Positions 36,345-45,218 of a stretch of 64,000 nt of DNA are shown piece by piece. The position numbers were made by a program, and so were the translations under genes. The stretch is from the NCBI GenBank assembly GCA_001839685.1, contig MLAK01000637.1, positions 18,996 through 82,995 of the forward strand, written 5' to 3'. The stretch's first letter is position 1. Each line of letters starts with the position of its first letter. The notes below the pieces were generated by a model. It made no database searches and was not told the DNA's origin. It was given only the letters and a program-made list of their open reading frames with translations. This DNA is from Tritrichomonas foetus (lineage: Eukaryota; Parabasalia; Tritrichomonadida; Tritrichomonadidae).

Positions 36345-36930
36345 CCAAATAGTACATTGAATTTGTGTGTTAATTATAAAATATTAGAATCGTGTATATT
36401 TTTATTTTTATTATTGTTCCTTGATAAGTTAGGATTCAAAAATATATTTATTATGTGAATTTGAAATAATTCTCAGATTTTACAATATTTCATATGTTTA
36501 ATCGGTCTTTCTGATATGAAAAGGTTCTTCACAACTTTCAATACGAAAATCCAAATGTTAAATGAATTAGTAAATTCTTAAACATATGTGCAATTCGAAT
36601 GATATTAGATAATTCAAGGGGAAAACACCAATATAATTAATAATATTAAAACGCAAATATAAACAATAGGATACTCTTTAGAAAGAGGTGCAACTTATTT
36701 CTTTATTAAAATTTTCTTTAGGATTTTCATTAAATTGCATCATTATAAGAATGAGAATTAGTTTATCAATTAACCCAAATGAAACACACAATTCTAAATT
36801 GAGTTTTAATCCAAATACTATCATGTATGATGATTTTTGAGTTTAAATATCATTAACAAATTTTTGCTCAAAAAACCCAAAACATTTTGGAATGCTGAAA
36901 GGAGAAAAGAATTAAAGAATTAAAAATGAC
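36345..36930. other. Spacer, nothing recognised
   Basis: 586 AT-rich bases between convergent 3' ends. I see no coding remnant, repeat or RNA gene. Confidence 0.4.
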
Positions 36931-37365
36931 TCAAGTATGTGTTTGTTTATTCATACAATATCGTAAAATTCTTAATTCGACGTACCGCTGGGCAATGTTA
37001 TTATGTTCTTCTTGCGTTAAAATGTGCGGTAGTTTGGCAGCCTCTATGTCAAAAGCTGCTTGAAGCTCATTTGCAGCTTTATGATATGGGTTATCTGGGT
37101 TGGCAAAAAAGATTTTTGCGTTATTAAATATTTGGTTGACATCATTTTTGAATTCATTCGGGAAGGCGTAATAATTCTGCATAATTCTGTTACTAACATC
37201 GACAAGTGTAATTGCGTGTGGAATATTGCGGGGATATTTGAGCGTTTCAGGATTTGATAAATCGATAGGATTAATGAAAAACTGAGAGTCTGGCAAAGTT
37301 CGGATTTTTCTGATGATTTTCAACGCTTTCCTCTTGAATTTATTATATTCTTCCTCGTTTTTCAT
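36931..37365 (-). CDS. Small bromodomain protein
   Basis: A 144-residue protein that is almost only a bromodomain (about 5-115). The typical order is present: helix Z (FKRKALKIIRKIRTLPDSQF), the ZA loop with F-x-x-P-I-D (FFINPIDLSNPETLKYPRNI), helix B with VDVSNRIMQNYYAFPNEF, then DVNQIFNNAKIFFANPDNPY and HKAANELQAAF. Bromodomains bind acetyl-lysine on histones. The position of the acetyl-lysine-contacting Asn (normally in N-C/A-x-x-Y-N) is altered: the sequence reads NAKIFFANPD, with Asn displaced by two or so residues. Trichomonads have other small bromodomain-only proteins. It is divergent from the acyl-CoA-synthetase-like gene, 174 bases away. Confidence 0.8.
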   Translation of the reverse strand: MKNEEEYNKFKRKALKIIRKIRTLPDSQFFINPIDLSNPETLKYPRNIPHAITLVDVSNRIMQNYYAFPNEFKNDVNQIFNNAKIFFANPDNPYHKAANELQAAFDIEAAKLPHILTQEEHNNIAQRYVELRILRYCMNKQTHT

Positions 37366-37539
37366 TTTGGAAAATAACTGTGCTGAATTTGCTTTGTATA
37401 ATTTTGGATTTGCTAAATTATAAAAACTAGAATATCTATCATTGACTAAAAGTAAAAAAAGATTTGTGCCATTTTACACCACCATGAAATAAATAAAACG
37501 GAACATTATTTCATCAGGTCATAAAATCATATCTCTTTT

Positions 37540-39123
37540 ATGAGATCTTTTGGGAGGCCTGCATTAACAGCAGTACCCACTAAAAAAGATGTTGAACAAG
37601 GTGTTACGCTTCCCTATCGCAATATTGATAGTATTCAAAATTCTGATGGGAAGATTAGTTATTCATTTCCTCTTTTTCCAGGTGTAAAAAATCTCAGGAG
37701 CTTGTTTGACCAAATTGTGGACTATTTTAATTCCTATCCAATCTTTGGAGGATTGACAGAAAATAAAGCAATTGAATGGTTAACATATGGTGAATTTGGA
37801 GATTTAGTTCATGCCACTGTTGCTGGAATGCTACAAAATGGAGTAACTACATCTGATTTTTTTGGTGTTCTACTTGAAAACACAATTTATTTTCCTTTGG
37901 CTCAGTGGGTATCTGCATATTTAGGTTCTGTTTTAGTTCCAATTGATTATACATACTTACCAGAAGTTCTCATTCAGATAATCAAAATTTTCAAATGTAC
38001 TGTTTTAATTTGTTCTGCCAACACTTTTCATAAATTGACAGAAACGTATCCCAGAAATCCTCCCGATTTAATCACAAAAATTTTTGTTTTTTGTGACGAT
38101 AAAGAATATTCAAAACTTTGTAGTGAATTTGAATGTTCACTTGAAGAAAAAATTGGAATTCCTGTTTTTCCACTTCATCAATTAATTATTCCAAAAGTTG
38201 ATCATCAACAGTTTGAATTAGAGCCAATCGAGTCTGATCGATTATGTGTATTAAATACAGGAACAGGTCGTTGTGGTTCATTAAAACCTTGTTATTTAAC
38301 ACATGAAAATTTAATTGCTGCTGCCGCCGGTATAATTTCGTGCGAATATAATTTTGGTAGAGATATTTACTTATCAACAATTCCAATGTTTAGAGTTGTT
38401 GAACGATCAATGCAACTTGCAGTTTTAGCATTTGGCGGATGTATTGCTTTCCTTGATCTTCCATTAGTTCAAGCTTTATCAGTCCTTAGACCGACAATTA
38501 TAATGCTAACTGGCGATCGAATGAATGAACTATCTGGAACACTTCTAACAAATGCAGCTGAATCGAATTGTTTAACTCGAGCATTTTATGATTTTGCTTT
38601 TTCTTTAGCTGCACAAGCAAAAGAAGCATTTACACCAATTCCATGGATCGCTCGAACGCTTGCAATTGATCCAAACCGTCAGAAAGTTGGTGGCCGATTA
38701 AGATTAATAATATCAACCGGATGCTACCTTGAACCTCGTGTCCAATACACACTTCGAACGATGTTACAAATCCCAGTAGTTCAAATGTATGGTGTTACTG
38801 AAGCTGGAGGTGTTGTTTGTATACAAAAAATTTATAGTAAAGAAGTTTCTGTTGTTGGAGCACCAACCACAAGCAACTTGATACGAATAAAAGACTTTTT
38901 TGCAGGCCATACTCGTGTAAATGATGGTGATGCGGGTGAAATAATTGTCAAAGGACCAAACGTGTTTAAATGCTATCATCGAAATGAAGATCTCACAAAC
39001 AGGTTTCTATCAGATGATGGATGGTTTTCAACAGGAGATATTGGAAAGATTTTACCTGATGGATCATTAGAAATAATAGATACTGTTCGAGATTTCCATC
39101 GAAGGAAAAAAGGAAAGCGTTAA
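37540..39123 (+). CDS. Acyl-CoA-synthetase-like protein lacking catalytic parts
   Basis: A 527-residue protein of the long-chain acyl-CoA synthetase family (AMP-forming). Family marks are AYLGSVLVPIDYTYLP (127-140), YLTHENLIAAAAG (252-264), LSTIPMFRVVERSMQLAVLA (278-297), IISTGCYLEPRVQYTLRTML (390-409), QMYGVTEAGGVVCIQ (415-429), GEIIVKGPNVFKCYHRNEDL (466-485) and DDGWFSTGDIGKILPDG (492-508). Two features needed for catalysis are missing. The ATP-phosphate loop, normally YTSGTTGxPKG, reads LNTGTGRCGSLKP (238-250). The chain stops at DTVRDFHRRKKGKR, where the C-terminal domain with the catalytic lysine should begin. I see no continuation in other frames after the stop. Probably a non-catalytic relative. 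Confidence 0.75.
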   Translation: MRSFGRPALTAVPTKKDVEQGVTLPYRNIDSIQNSDGKISYSFPLFPGVKNLRSLFDQIVDYFNSYPIFGGLTENKAIEWLTYGEFGDLVHATVAGMLQNGVTTSDFFGVLLENTIYFPLAQWVSAYLGSVLVPIDYTYLPEVLIQIIKIFKCTVLICSANTFHKLTETYPRNPPDLITKIFVFCDDKEYSKLCSEFECSLEEKIGIPVFPLHQLIIPKVDHQQFELEPIESDRLCVLNTGTGRCGSLKPCYLTHENLIAAAAGIISCEYNFGRDIYLSTIPMFRVVERSMQLAVLAFGGCIAFLDLPLVQALSVLRPTIIMLTGDRMNELSGTLLTNAAESNCLTRAFYDFAFSLAAQAKEAFTPIPWIARTLAIDPNRQKVGGRLRLIISTGCYLEPRVQYTLRTMLQIPVVQMYGVTEAGGVVCIQKIYSKEVSVVGAPTTSNLIRIKDFFAGHTRVNDGDAGEIIVKGPNVFKCYHRNEDLTNRFLSDDGWFSTGDIGKILPDGSLEIIDTVRDFHRRKKGKR

Positions 39124-39471
39124 AAAATATGCGAATTTATTTTCCATATTTTAATAAATTGTTATTAATCGTGTTATTATGATTATTATTATTTCAAATA
39201 AAATTTTTGTTATCTCACTTATTTATTAATAAATTATTATTCGCGTTTTTATCAAAATGGTGGGAAACAATGTGATATTCAAGAAGTATAAAAATTATAT
39301 TTTGGTGTTTGATCAAGTTTCACATTTATGCAAAAGTTAATGAAGAGTCATTCAACTTCGAATTAATTTCAAGTATTATTTGGTCATTGTTCGATGATTC
39401 ATTCACAATTTAAGGCCATATAAACAAAGAAAAATAATTGAATAGTATTGAAATTCTTATAAAATCGTGAT

Positions 39472-39479
39472 TTGACCTT
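39472..39479 (+). promoter_or_regulatory. TTGACCTT motif upstream of NOG1
   Basis: The same eight bases as before NMNAT and P2, 96 bases before the NOG1 ATG, in the direction of the gene. Confidence 0.25.
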
Positions 39480-39558
39480 ACTTCGTAAAGTATTCAAACA
39501 AAAATCTTCTTCAGAAACCTTGAATTTCCTCGACCACAGAAACAACCGTTCACAAAAA

Positions 39559-39563
39559 TCATT
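39559..39563 (+). promoter_or_regulatory. Initiator-like sequence of NOG1
   Basis: TCATT five bases before the NOG1 ATG fits the trichomonad initiator and would give a very short 5' leader, as is usual in these organisms. Confidence 0.3.
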
Positions 39564-39567
39564 TGTT

Positions 39568-41361
39568 ATGGCTTTGCTCTTTAATAATATCCACGCTATT
39601 CCAACCACATCACAAGGCCTCATTGATATTGTTCTTAGCGCTACAAATCGCAAAACAGCAACAGTTGTTCATCCTGGATTTAAGATCTCACGTATTCGTG
39701 ACTTCTACATGAATAAAGTGAAGTTCGCGCAAACAGAATTTCATGAACGACTTTCAGTCATCATTGACGATTTCCCCAAACTTGACGCAGTTCATCCATT
39801 CTGGGCATCATTGATCAACGTCATCTACGATAGAGATCACTACAAGCTTGCCCTCGGTCAAATTTCCGGTGCTAGACAGCTTGTCGACAACATTGGACGC
39901 GATTATGTCAAATATATGAAATATGGTGATTCCCTCTTCCGTTGCAAACAACTCAAGAAGGCAGCTCTCGGTCGTATGTGCACAGCTTGTCGTAGATTAA
40001 CACCTTCCTTACAATATCTCGAAGAAGTTCGTCAGCATCTTCAACGTCTTCCAGCAATCGATCCAGCCGCTCCAACAATCATTCTTTCAGGCGCTCCATC
40101 AACCGGTAAATCATCATTTATGAATCTCATCACACGCGCAAACGTCGAAGTCGCCGCATTTCCATTCACCACCAAATCGCTTTATTTGGGCCACACCGAC
40201 TGGGCCTATCTCCCCTGGCAAGTTATCGATACTCCCGGTCTTCTCGATCGACCGCTGGAGGAAAGGAATACCATCGAAATGACAGCAGTTATGGCAATGG
40301 TCCATCTTCGAGCCGCAATTGTTTACATGCTCGACATCTCCGGAACGTCTGGATATACAATAGAGCAACAGGTTAGCCTTTTCCACTCATTAAATGAAAT
40401 CTTCTCAAATCGCCCAGTAACGGTCGTTCTCACAAAATGTGATATCATTGATCCAGATTCGCTCAACCCCGAAGACAAGGCAAGAATTGACACCCTTCGC
40501 GCACCAAACGTTGAATTCCGCCAGATGAGCGCAATCACCGGCCAGGGCGTTGATGAGGTGAAGCAGAGTGTTTGTGAGCGTCTCAGAAACATGCGCGTTG
40601 AAGCTAAACGTACATCTAACAAACTTGGAAAAGTTGAGTCACAACTTCATGTTGCAAAACCGCCAGTCGAGCTTGAGGCAAATATTCCACCATCGGTTTT
40701 CTATCCTTCTGGCCTCAACCGTCCAACAGCCAAACAGCTCGAAGAGGAGGCAGGCGGTGCCGGAATGTTTGTCCCAGATACTTGCGCAGAAAAGATTCTC
40801 GCGAACGACGAGTGGAAATATGACGTCATTCCGGAAATCATCGGTCCACGAAATGTTGCCGATTTCATCGATCCGGAAATCAATCAGAAATTGCAGGCAC
40901 TTCTTGAAGAAGAAAAAATGCGCTACGCCCAATTCGAGCAAGAGAAGCAAGCATTCCAAGAAAACAAGTGGTCAGTTAGTGATGAACAAGAAGAAATGGC
41001 CAAATTGATCCGCGAAAGAAGAACAATGATCAGAAATAAGGCTATGCTTCACCGAACTTCCAAAGTCGGAATGCCAGAAAAACTCAAGAAGAGAACAACA
41101 CAAGAAGTTGCTGAAAAAATGGATCAGTATTTGACAGAGAGAGGAGTCGATGAGGCTACAAAGGCAAAGACCATTGAAAAGGTTCTCGCTGAAAAGCCAA
41201 AAAGAGTCGAGCGTGTATTCACAAAAGAATCCCGTGAAAAGGGAACAGCAAAGAAAAAGGGACCAGGAGAGAGGTTCGATTTCTATGTAAAGAAGAACCT
41301 TGTTGCAGAGCCAAAGCACTTGTTCACCGGTAAAACTGGTTTCAAACGCGACTTCACCTGA
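39568..41361 (+). CDS. NOG1: Nucleolar GTP-binding protein 1 (ribosome biogenesis GTPase)
   Basis: A 597-residue homologue of NOG1/GTPBP4, an Obg-family GTPase that rides on pre-60S particles from nucleolus to cytoplasm. The N-terminal helical domain carries the hallmark KISRIRDFYMNKVKFAQTEF (39-58), HPFWASLINVIYDRDHYKLA (76-95) and YMKYGDSLFRCKQLKKAALG (116-135). The G domain has G1 GAPSTGKSS (175-183; usually GYPNVGKSS), switch and FTTKSLYLGH (200-209), G3 DTPGLLDRPLEERNTIEM (221-238) and G4 TKCD. The lysine-rich C-terminus ends AEPKHLFTGKTGFKRDFT, like human KPKHLLSGKRK. The start is the ATG that aligns with human NOG1. Codon use is richer in G and C than most neighbours, suggesting high expression. 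Confidence 0.95.
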   Translation: MALLFNNIHAIPTTSQGLIDIVLSATNRKTATVVHPGFKISRIRDFYMNKVKFAQTEFHERLSVIIDDFPKLDAVHPFWASLINVIYDRDHYKLALGQISGARQLVDNIGRDYVKYMKYGDSLFRCKQLKKAALGRMCTACRRLTPSLQYLEEVRQHLQRLPAIDPAAPTIILSGAPSTGKSSFMNLITRANVEVAAFPFTTKSLYLGHTDWAYLPWQVIDTPGLLDRPLEERNTIEMTAVMAMVHLRAAIVYMLDISGTSGYTIEQQVSLFHSLNEIFSNRPVTVVLTKCDIIDPDSLNPEDKARIDTLRAPNVEFRQMSAITGQGVDEVKQSVCERLRNMRVEAKRTSNKLGKVESQLHVAKPPVELEANIPPSVFYPSGLNRPTAKQLEEEAGGAGMFVPDTCAEKILANDEWKYDVIPEIIGPRNVADFIDPEINQKLQALLEEEKMRYAQFEQEKQAFQENKWSVSDEQEEMAKLIRERRTMIRNKAMLHRTSKVGMPEKLKKRTTQEVAEKMDQYLTERGVDEATKAKTIEKVLAEKPKRVERVFTKESREKGTAKKKGPGERFDFYVKKNLVAEPKHLFTGKTGFKRDFT

Positions 41362-41819
41362 TTGTTATACAACGTGTCACTTTCTCATAAAATAAAATTA
41401 ACATATGATTCATATCAAAGGAATATTTATTTATATAAAAGATCTTTTTTAACAAAATCATTTTAATGATTTTATTTCTCATTTTTTTGTGTTTGTTTTG
41501 AATAATTCCAACAAAAGTAAATGTTCTTCTAGATTTGAATTACTTCAATAACATAATGAATAGCATTTAAAATGATATTCATATTCCTAAAAGTTTGGGA
41601 ATTCTCTGAATAAAGTTTTGGAATAATCAGAAAACATTTTTGGTGAAATAATGAAGAGATCTAGAAGAAAAAATGACTAAAAAAATTCATTGATTCATTA
41701 AAATAGAAACTAAGGAAACAGAGTGAAGGAAACAATAAGAATCAAAACAACGATTTTTAATATTTCTTAGTTTATCACTCAATAATATCAATTTATTAAA
41801 ATAAAAAATAATCAGAAGC
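41362..41819. other. Spacer, nothing recognised
   Basis: 458 AT-rich bases between convergent 3' ends, without repeats or coding remnants that I can support. Confidence 0.4.
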
Positions 41820-42956
41820 TCACTTCTTCTTTCCTCTTCTTCCCTTTGGCTTTGGAAGTGGGCCACGTAGACGGTGCCTTAGCACGTACAGAATCTTCAA
41901 CTTATTCATGAAGGCCTTCTGCTGAGAATACAGTTCGATCTGCTTGGCTCTCTCTTCACTTCTCACTAACTCAAGTTTAAGTAGTCGCTCACTTTCTTCC
42001 TTCTTTGGTTTCAAAGTGATATACCCAGTTGTAGCCTTTTCAATTCGATCAGTTAAAGACTTCAGCTCGCGAGTTTTATCAGTTGATTCTCGGTCGTATC
42101 TTTCTGTCCACGTTTGTGTCATCTGCGCGATTTTTCCTCTTCGGCGAGCGAAATATTCAGTTGTTTCTTTGTGAACTCTCGACTCGTTTTCAAGGGCATA
42201 TTTTGAGGCTTTGAACTGCTTTGTGAGTTTGCTCTGTGCAAGCTGGTTCATCTTCATGACGGCAGCAATATGGGCATTTCTTTCATCATCCCTTTTGGCC
42301 TTTTCGGCGTCATTGTCAGAAAGTTTTTGTGACAGAATTTCTTTCTGCTCTTTAATTTGAGTATCGAGTGATTCAATCTTTCTCTGCATTTCCTGTTCGG
42401 TCTTTGCAATCTGCTGGGTCAGTTCTTCAATTTGCCTCTGCATTTCCTTATCTTGCTGCATGACCTGCATCATATTTTCGTAATGCTCCTTCTTTCGGTT
42501 TGTTGCTTGGGCGATTCCTTGGAAGGCTCTTTTCTCGAGAAGTTCCGCGCGGAAAGATTCGAATAAAGTGATTAATTCTGTTCGAAGATTTTGGATTTTC
42601 ATCAGGTTTTCTGAGACGTTTGGAGACTCTCTAAGTCTTTTGCAGAGGTCGCAGGTGAGTTCCTGAAGTTCACGGGCTTGCTTTTCGATGGCTTCCTGAT
42701 TTTGCTTATATCGTGTTTTGTTTGAGAGAGACTTGAGTTCACTTCTTTGCTTGACAAGACGCTCGTAATTGGCCTCGCACTTTTTCTGTTGCTCGATGAT
42801 GTGTGCGACCGTATCACCCAAAATATTTGAAAGTTCGTCACGCTGTGTAATAACGTTGGGTGTGAGACTTTGAAGAACGCGAAGTCGGTCTAAGCAATCT
42901 TCAACAGCACCTGCAACACAAATTGCTTCAAGAGGTTGAAGTTGGCACGCTTGCAT
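41820..42956 (-). CDS. DRC9: Dynein regulatory complex subunit 9-like (IQCG)
   Basis: A 378-residue coiled-coil protein (ATG 42956; a TTG six codons upstream is ignored). It follows the IQCG/DRC9 layout: a short N-terminal helical part (LEAICVAGAVEDCLDRLRVL), then continuous coiled coil, then the conserved block ENESRVHKETTEYFARRRGK followed by IAQMTQTWTERYDRESTDKT. The latter parallels human IQCG ENRVHMEIENFL and LEYWMEKFDKDTEMKQNEL. The end has an IQ-motif-like helix (LKILYVLRHRLRGPLPKPKG) and a basic tail, GRRGKKK. DRC9 belongs to the nexin-dynein regulatory complex between axonemal doublets. DRC10 is the main alternative, being related in sequence. Another axonemal gene (TTC25) lies 1.1 kb away. 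Confidence 0.7.
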   Translation of the reverse strand: MQACQLQPLEAICVAGAVEDCLDRLRVLQSLTPNVITQRDELSNILGDTVAHIIEQQKKCEANYERLVKQRSELKSLSNKTRYKQNQEAIEKQARELQELTCDLCKRLRESPNVSENLMKIQNLRTELITLFESFRAELLEKRAFQGIAQATNRKKEHYENMMQVMQQDKEMQRQIEELTQQIAKTEQEMQRKIESLDTQIKEQKEILSQKLSDNDAEKAKRDDERNAHIAAVMKMNQLAQSKLTKQFKASKYALENESRVHKETTEYFARRRGKIAQMTQTWTERYDRESTDKTRELKSLTDRIEKATTGYITLKPKKEESERLLKLELVRSEERAKQIELYSQQKAFMNKLKILYVLRHRLRGPLPKPKGRRGKKK

Positions 42957-43154
42957 GTTTGAATTCTGATGCAAATTATAACGTAGATTTATATTTTCAT
43001 ATCAAATGTCTAGATTTTGAATGAGAGAAAACATACTTTTTTATATAACATGTCTGGAAAATTGAGCACAAAATATCATATCATATGTCAGGTTGTCGGA
43101 AATAATTTTAAATCATATTTCATTGACATGTGAATAAAAAAATTAGTGAAATAT

Positions 43155-43523
43155 ATGAATCGCACAATCGAATCAACTTTTTTTGGTCTTGTCGTGAACC
43201 CAAATTTCGATTATAAAACTCTTTTGAACGACGATGTACTTCTAACCAACGCTGTTATTGCTCCAGAGGCACTACCAGAGCAAACTGCTCGTTTATTAAT
43301 TAAAGTCGACAATACTCGTGTTCCACTTTGCCAGCTTGATGGATCTCGTGTTACAAGCGCTCCATTAAACATTCAACTTTTCCCCGGTGTCGAAATTGTA
43401 TTCAATGTCGCCGGTGATTGTCCCATCCACGTTTCTGGTTTCTACAGCCCGCACATTTCAACGGAACCACCTCAATTCATCTCTGCCCCAGGATTTGACT
43501 TAGGTGGTGATGAACAATCATAG
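43155..43523 (+). CDS. Stand-alone nucleoplasmin-like (NPL) domain protein
   Basis: A 122-residue protein from the ATG at 43155 (a GTG three codons earlier is not used). The sequence TFFGLVVNPNFDYKTLLNDD, then LLTNAVIAPEALPE, RLLIKVDNTRVPLCQLDGSR, NIQLFPGVEIVFNVAGDCPI and HVSGFYSP is the eight-strand NPL fold. It matches the N-terminal domain of nuclear FKBPs (Fpr3/Fpr4, FKBP39), where FWGLxxxP opens and F-x-x-xGD-x-x-x-x-x-GY closes the domain. No FKBP isomerase domain follows. NPL domains form pentamers that bind histones. A short tail ends acidic (DLGGDEQS) but lacks the usual long acidic tract. Divergent from the DRC9-like gene by 198 bases. Confidence 0.75.
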   Translation: MNRTIESTFFGLVVNPNFDYKTLLNDDVLLTNAVIAPEALPEQTARLLIKVDNTRVPLCQLDGSRVTSAPLNIQLFPGVEIVFNVAGDCPIHVSGFYSPHISTEPPQFISAPGFDLGGDEQS

Positions 43524-44081
43524 ATTTTATGTTATATGTTATTCAAATAAACTATATATTATCATTTCATTTTTTATTTTTGTCTTATTTACTTACTATT
43601 TGTAATTGTGCGATGAAATAATCCATACTTATTTACATTATTAGGGGGAAATGAAAACCAATGAATGAATTGATAAAGAAATGAAGAAACAAATGAAAAA
43701 ATAAATGAAGAAATTAATAAATAAATGTAGAAAGAAATGAAGAAATGAAGAAATAAATGAAGAAATGAAGAAGCAAATGAAGAAATGAAAAAATGAAGAA
43801 ACTAATGAAGAAATGAAGAAACTAATGAAGAAATGAAGAAATGAAGAAACTAATGAAGAAATGAAGAAGCAAATGAAGAAATGAAGAAATGAAGAAGCAA
43901 ATGAAGAAACTAATGAAGAAATGAAGAAGCAAATGAAGAAATGAAGAAATAAATGAAGAAGCAAATGAAGAAACAACTTAATAAAGAAATGAAGAAACTA
44001 AACAAGAAAGAAATATAATATATCATTGATTTACATAGCTATGACAAGTATTTTACAGTTTAAATAAGAAATAAAAATATG
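43524..44081. other. Spacer filled by a simple-sequence array
   Basis: 558 bases, of which about 350 are the ATGAAGAA array listed separately. Frames over the array are open on both strands only because of its repetitive composition. Confidence 0.6.
43660..44010. repeat. Tandem array of ATGAAGAA-based units
   Basis: About 350 bases built from ATGAAGAA followed by short tails (nothing, ACTA, GCAA, ACAA or ATAA), giving 8- and 12-base steps, for example ATGAAGAAACTA and ATGAAGAAGCAA. Units become irregular at both ends (GAATGAATTGATAAAGAA at the left, ACTAAACAAGAAAGAA at the right). It lies between the NPL gene and the 3' end of the TTC25-like gene. Confidence 0.9.
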
Positions 44082-45218
44082 CTATTGAGATCTCTTCTTT
44101 CCGAACTTCGCCTCATACATTTGAATCTTGCTCATTTCATAGTGCGGTACTTGCTCTGTTCTGTCAGTCTTTCTTGGGGTGACTGGTCTTGCTCCACCTT
44201 GAGTCACTTTCGTGATCTTTGGCGGATTCCTCCTAGCGCTTGAAACAGGTCTGCTTGAGGTTATTTTTGCAGGCGACGGCTGCTTCGATGTTGCTTCTGC
44301 GTGCGTGTCTGGTGTTCCTTGCTGGCTCCAAAACTGCGCGCGCTGTTCTAAATAAATCAAAGCATTATTTACAATCTTCAATATTTCTTTATCTTCTTTT
44401 TCTCCATATTTATCATCACTTCCGGCCAACACCTCTTCACGAAGCTCGACTAAATAATCATAATCAAGGGCAAGCTCGCCTAAAAATCCACTTTTTTCTT
44501 GACTTGTCATAGTTAGAGCAGGAACCTTTTCTGGAAGCAGATCCTCTGGCTTGACATTATCTTCATCTTCAACCACAAGCGGTGTCTTTTTCTTGGGATT
44601 TTTAATTAAAGGCTTTCTTGGTCGTGAAACGGCAAAGTTTGGATTTGGCTCAAATGGCTTTTCACCTTTAATAGAATCTTCAATAGCATGCGTTGACTTT
44701 GTAATTCCGTCTTTAAATGCAGATAAATCTGAGCGAATTGCTAAACCCCTTTCGAAGAAAACCAAGGCGAATTCGAATTCACCCATTGAGAAAAATGCTT
44801 CTGCCTTCGCTAATATTGCCCTTGTATCGTCTGGGTGGTTTTTCAAAACATTATTGCAGTCGATAAGGGCAGCTTTGGGATTACCAACTTGAATATAACA
44901 GTTAGCACGATCAATTAATATACCAAGTTCTTCTTTGTTGTTATTTATGGCTTTTGTGAATGCTTCAATCGCACGATGATATTCATTTCGATAATAAAGC
45001 GTTTGGCCAGTTGAAACGAGGGCCTTATATTCTAATTCAAGTACTTCTTCTCGTGTAATTGGTTTTCCTTTGTATTCTTTTTGTGTGACGACTTCGGATC
45101 CTTCTTCGCCTTCCTCTCCTTCTTGCTTGACTGGTTTGACTTTTTTATCGAGAATTTCTAACGCTCTCTCCCTTCGTTTGCGGAAAGCTTCGTTTTCTTG
45201 ATAGGCTCTGACTCGCAT
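44082..45218 (-). CDS. ODAD4: Outer dynein arm docking complex subunit 4-like (TTC25)
   Basis: A 378-residue protein. After a charged N-terminus it has three TPRs at about 68-170: ALVSTGQTLYYRNEYHRAIE, ILIDRANCYIQVGNPKAALI and ILAKAEAFFSMGEFEFALVF followed by FERGLAIRSDLSAFKDGI. The third is nearly the human TTC25 sequence around KAETLYTMGDFEFALVFYHRG. The downstream block FLGELALDYDYLVELREE and NNALIYLEQRAQFWSQQGTP matches human LLGELYVDKEYLEKLL and GINYLDTHSNFWRQQKP. TTC25 helps anchor outer dynein arms on axonemal doublets. Human TTC25 continues with more TPRs (about 670 residues), replaced here by a short basic tail. Protists often have this shorter form. Confidence 0.8.
   Translation of the reverse strand: MRVRAYQENEAFRKRRERALEILDKKVKPVKQEGEEGEEGSEVVTQKEYKGKPITREEVLELEYKALVSTGQTLYYRNEYHRAIEAFTKAINNNKEELGILIDRANCYIQVGNPKAALIDCNNVLKNHPDDTRAILAKAEAFFSMGEFEFALVFFERGLAIRSDLSAFKDGITKSTHAIEDSIKGEKPFEPNPNFAVSRPRKPLIKNPKKKTPLVVEDEDNVKPEDLLPEKVPALTMTSQEKSGFLGELALDYDYLVELREEVLAGSDDKYGEKEDKEILKIVNNALIYLEQRAQFWSQQGTPDTHAEATSKQPSPAKITSSRPVSSARRNPPKITKVTQGGARPVTPRKTDRTEQVPHYEMSKIQMYEAKFGKKRSQ

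Larger units (their letters stand above)
39124..39567. other. 5' spacer of NOG1
   Basis: 444 AT-rich bases between two plus-strand genes. It contains TTGACCTT at 39472-39479 and an initiator-like TCATT at 39559-39563. The NOG1 frame stays open upstream of its ATG to about 39472, but that part has no ATG and no resemblance to NOG1. Confidence 0.5.

Noticed and set aside
43641..43976. Minus-strand 111-codon frame of Phe, Ser and His repeats
   Set aside because: It is the reverse reading of the ATGAAGAA array; its openness follows from the repeat composition.
43660..44010. Regularly spaced repeats suggesting a CRISPR array
   Set aside because: There are no unique spacers, the units are 8-12 bases, no cas genes are near, and the genome is eukaryotic.
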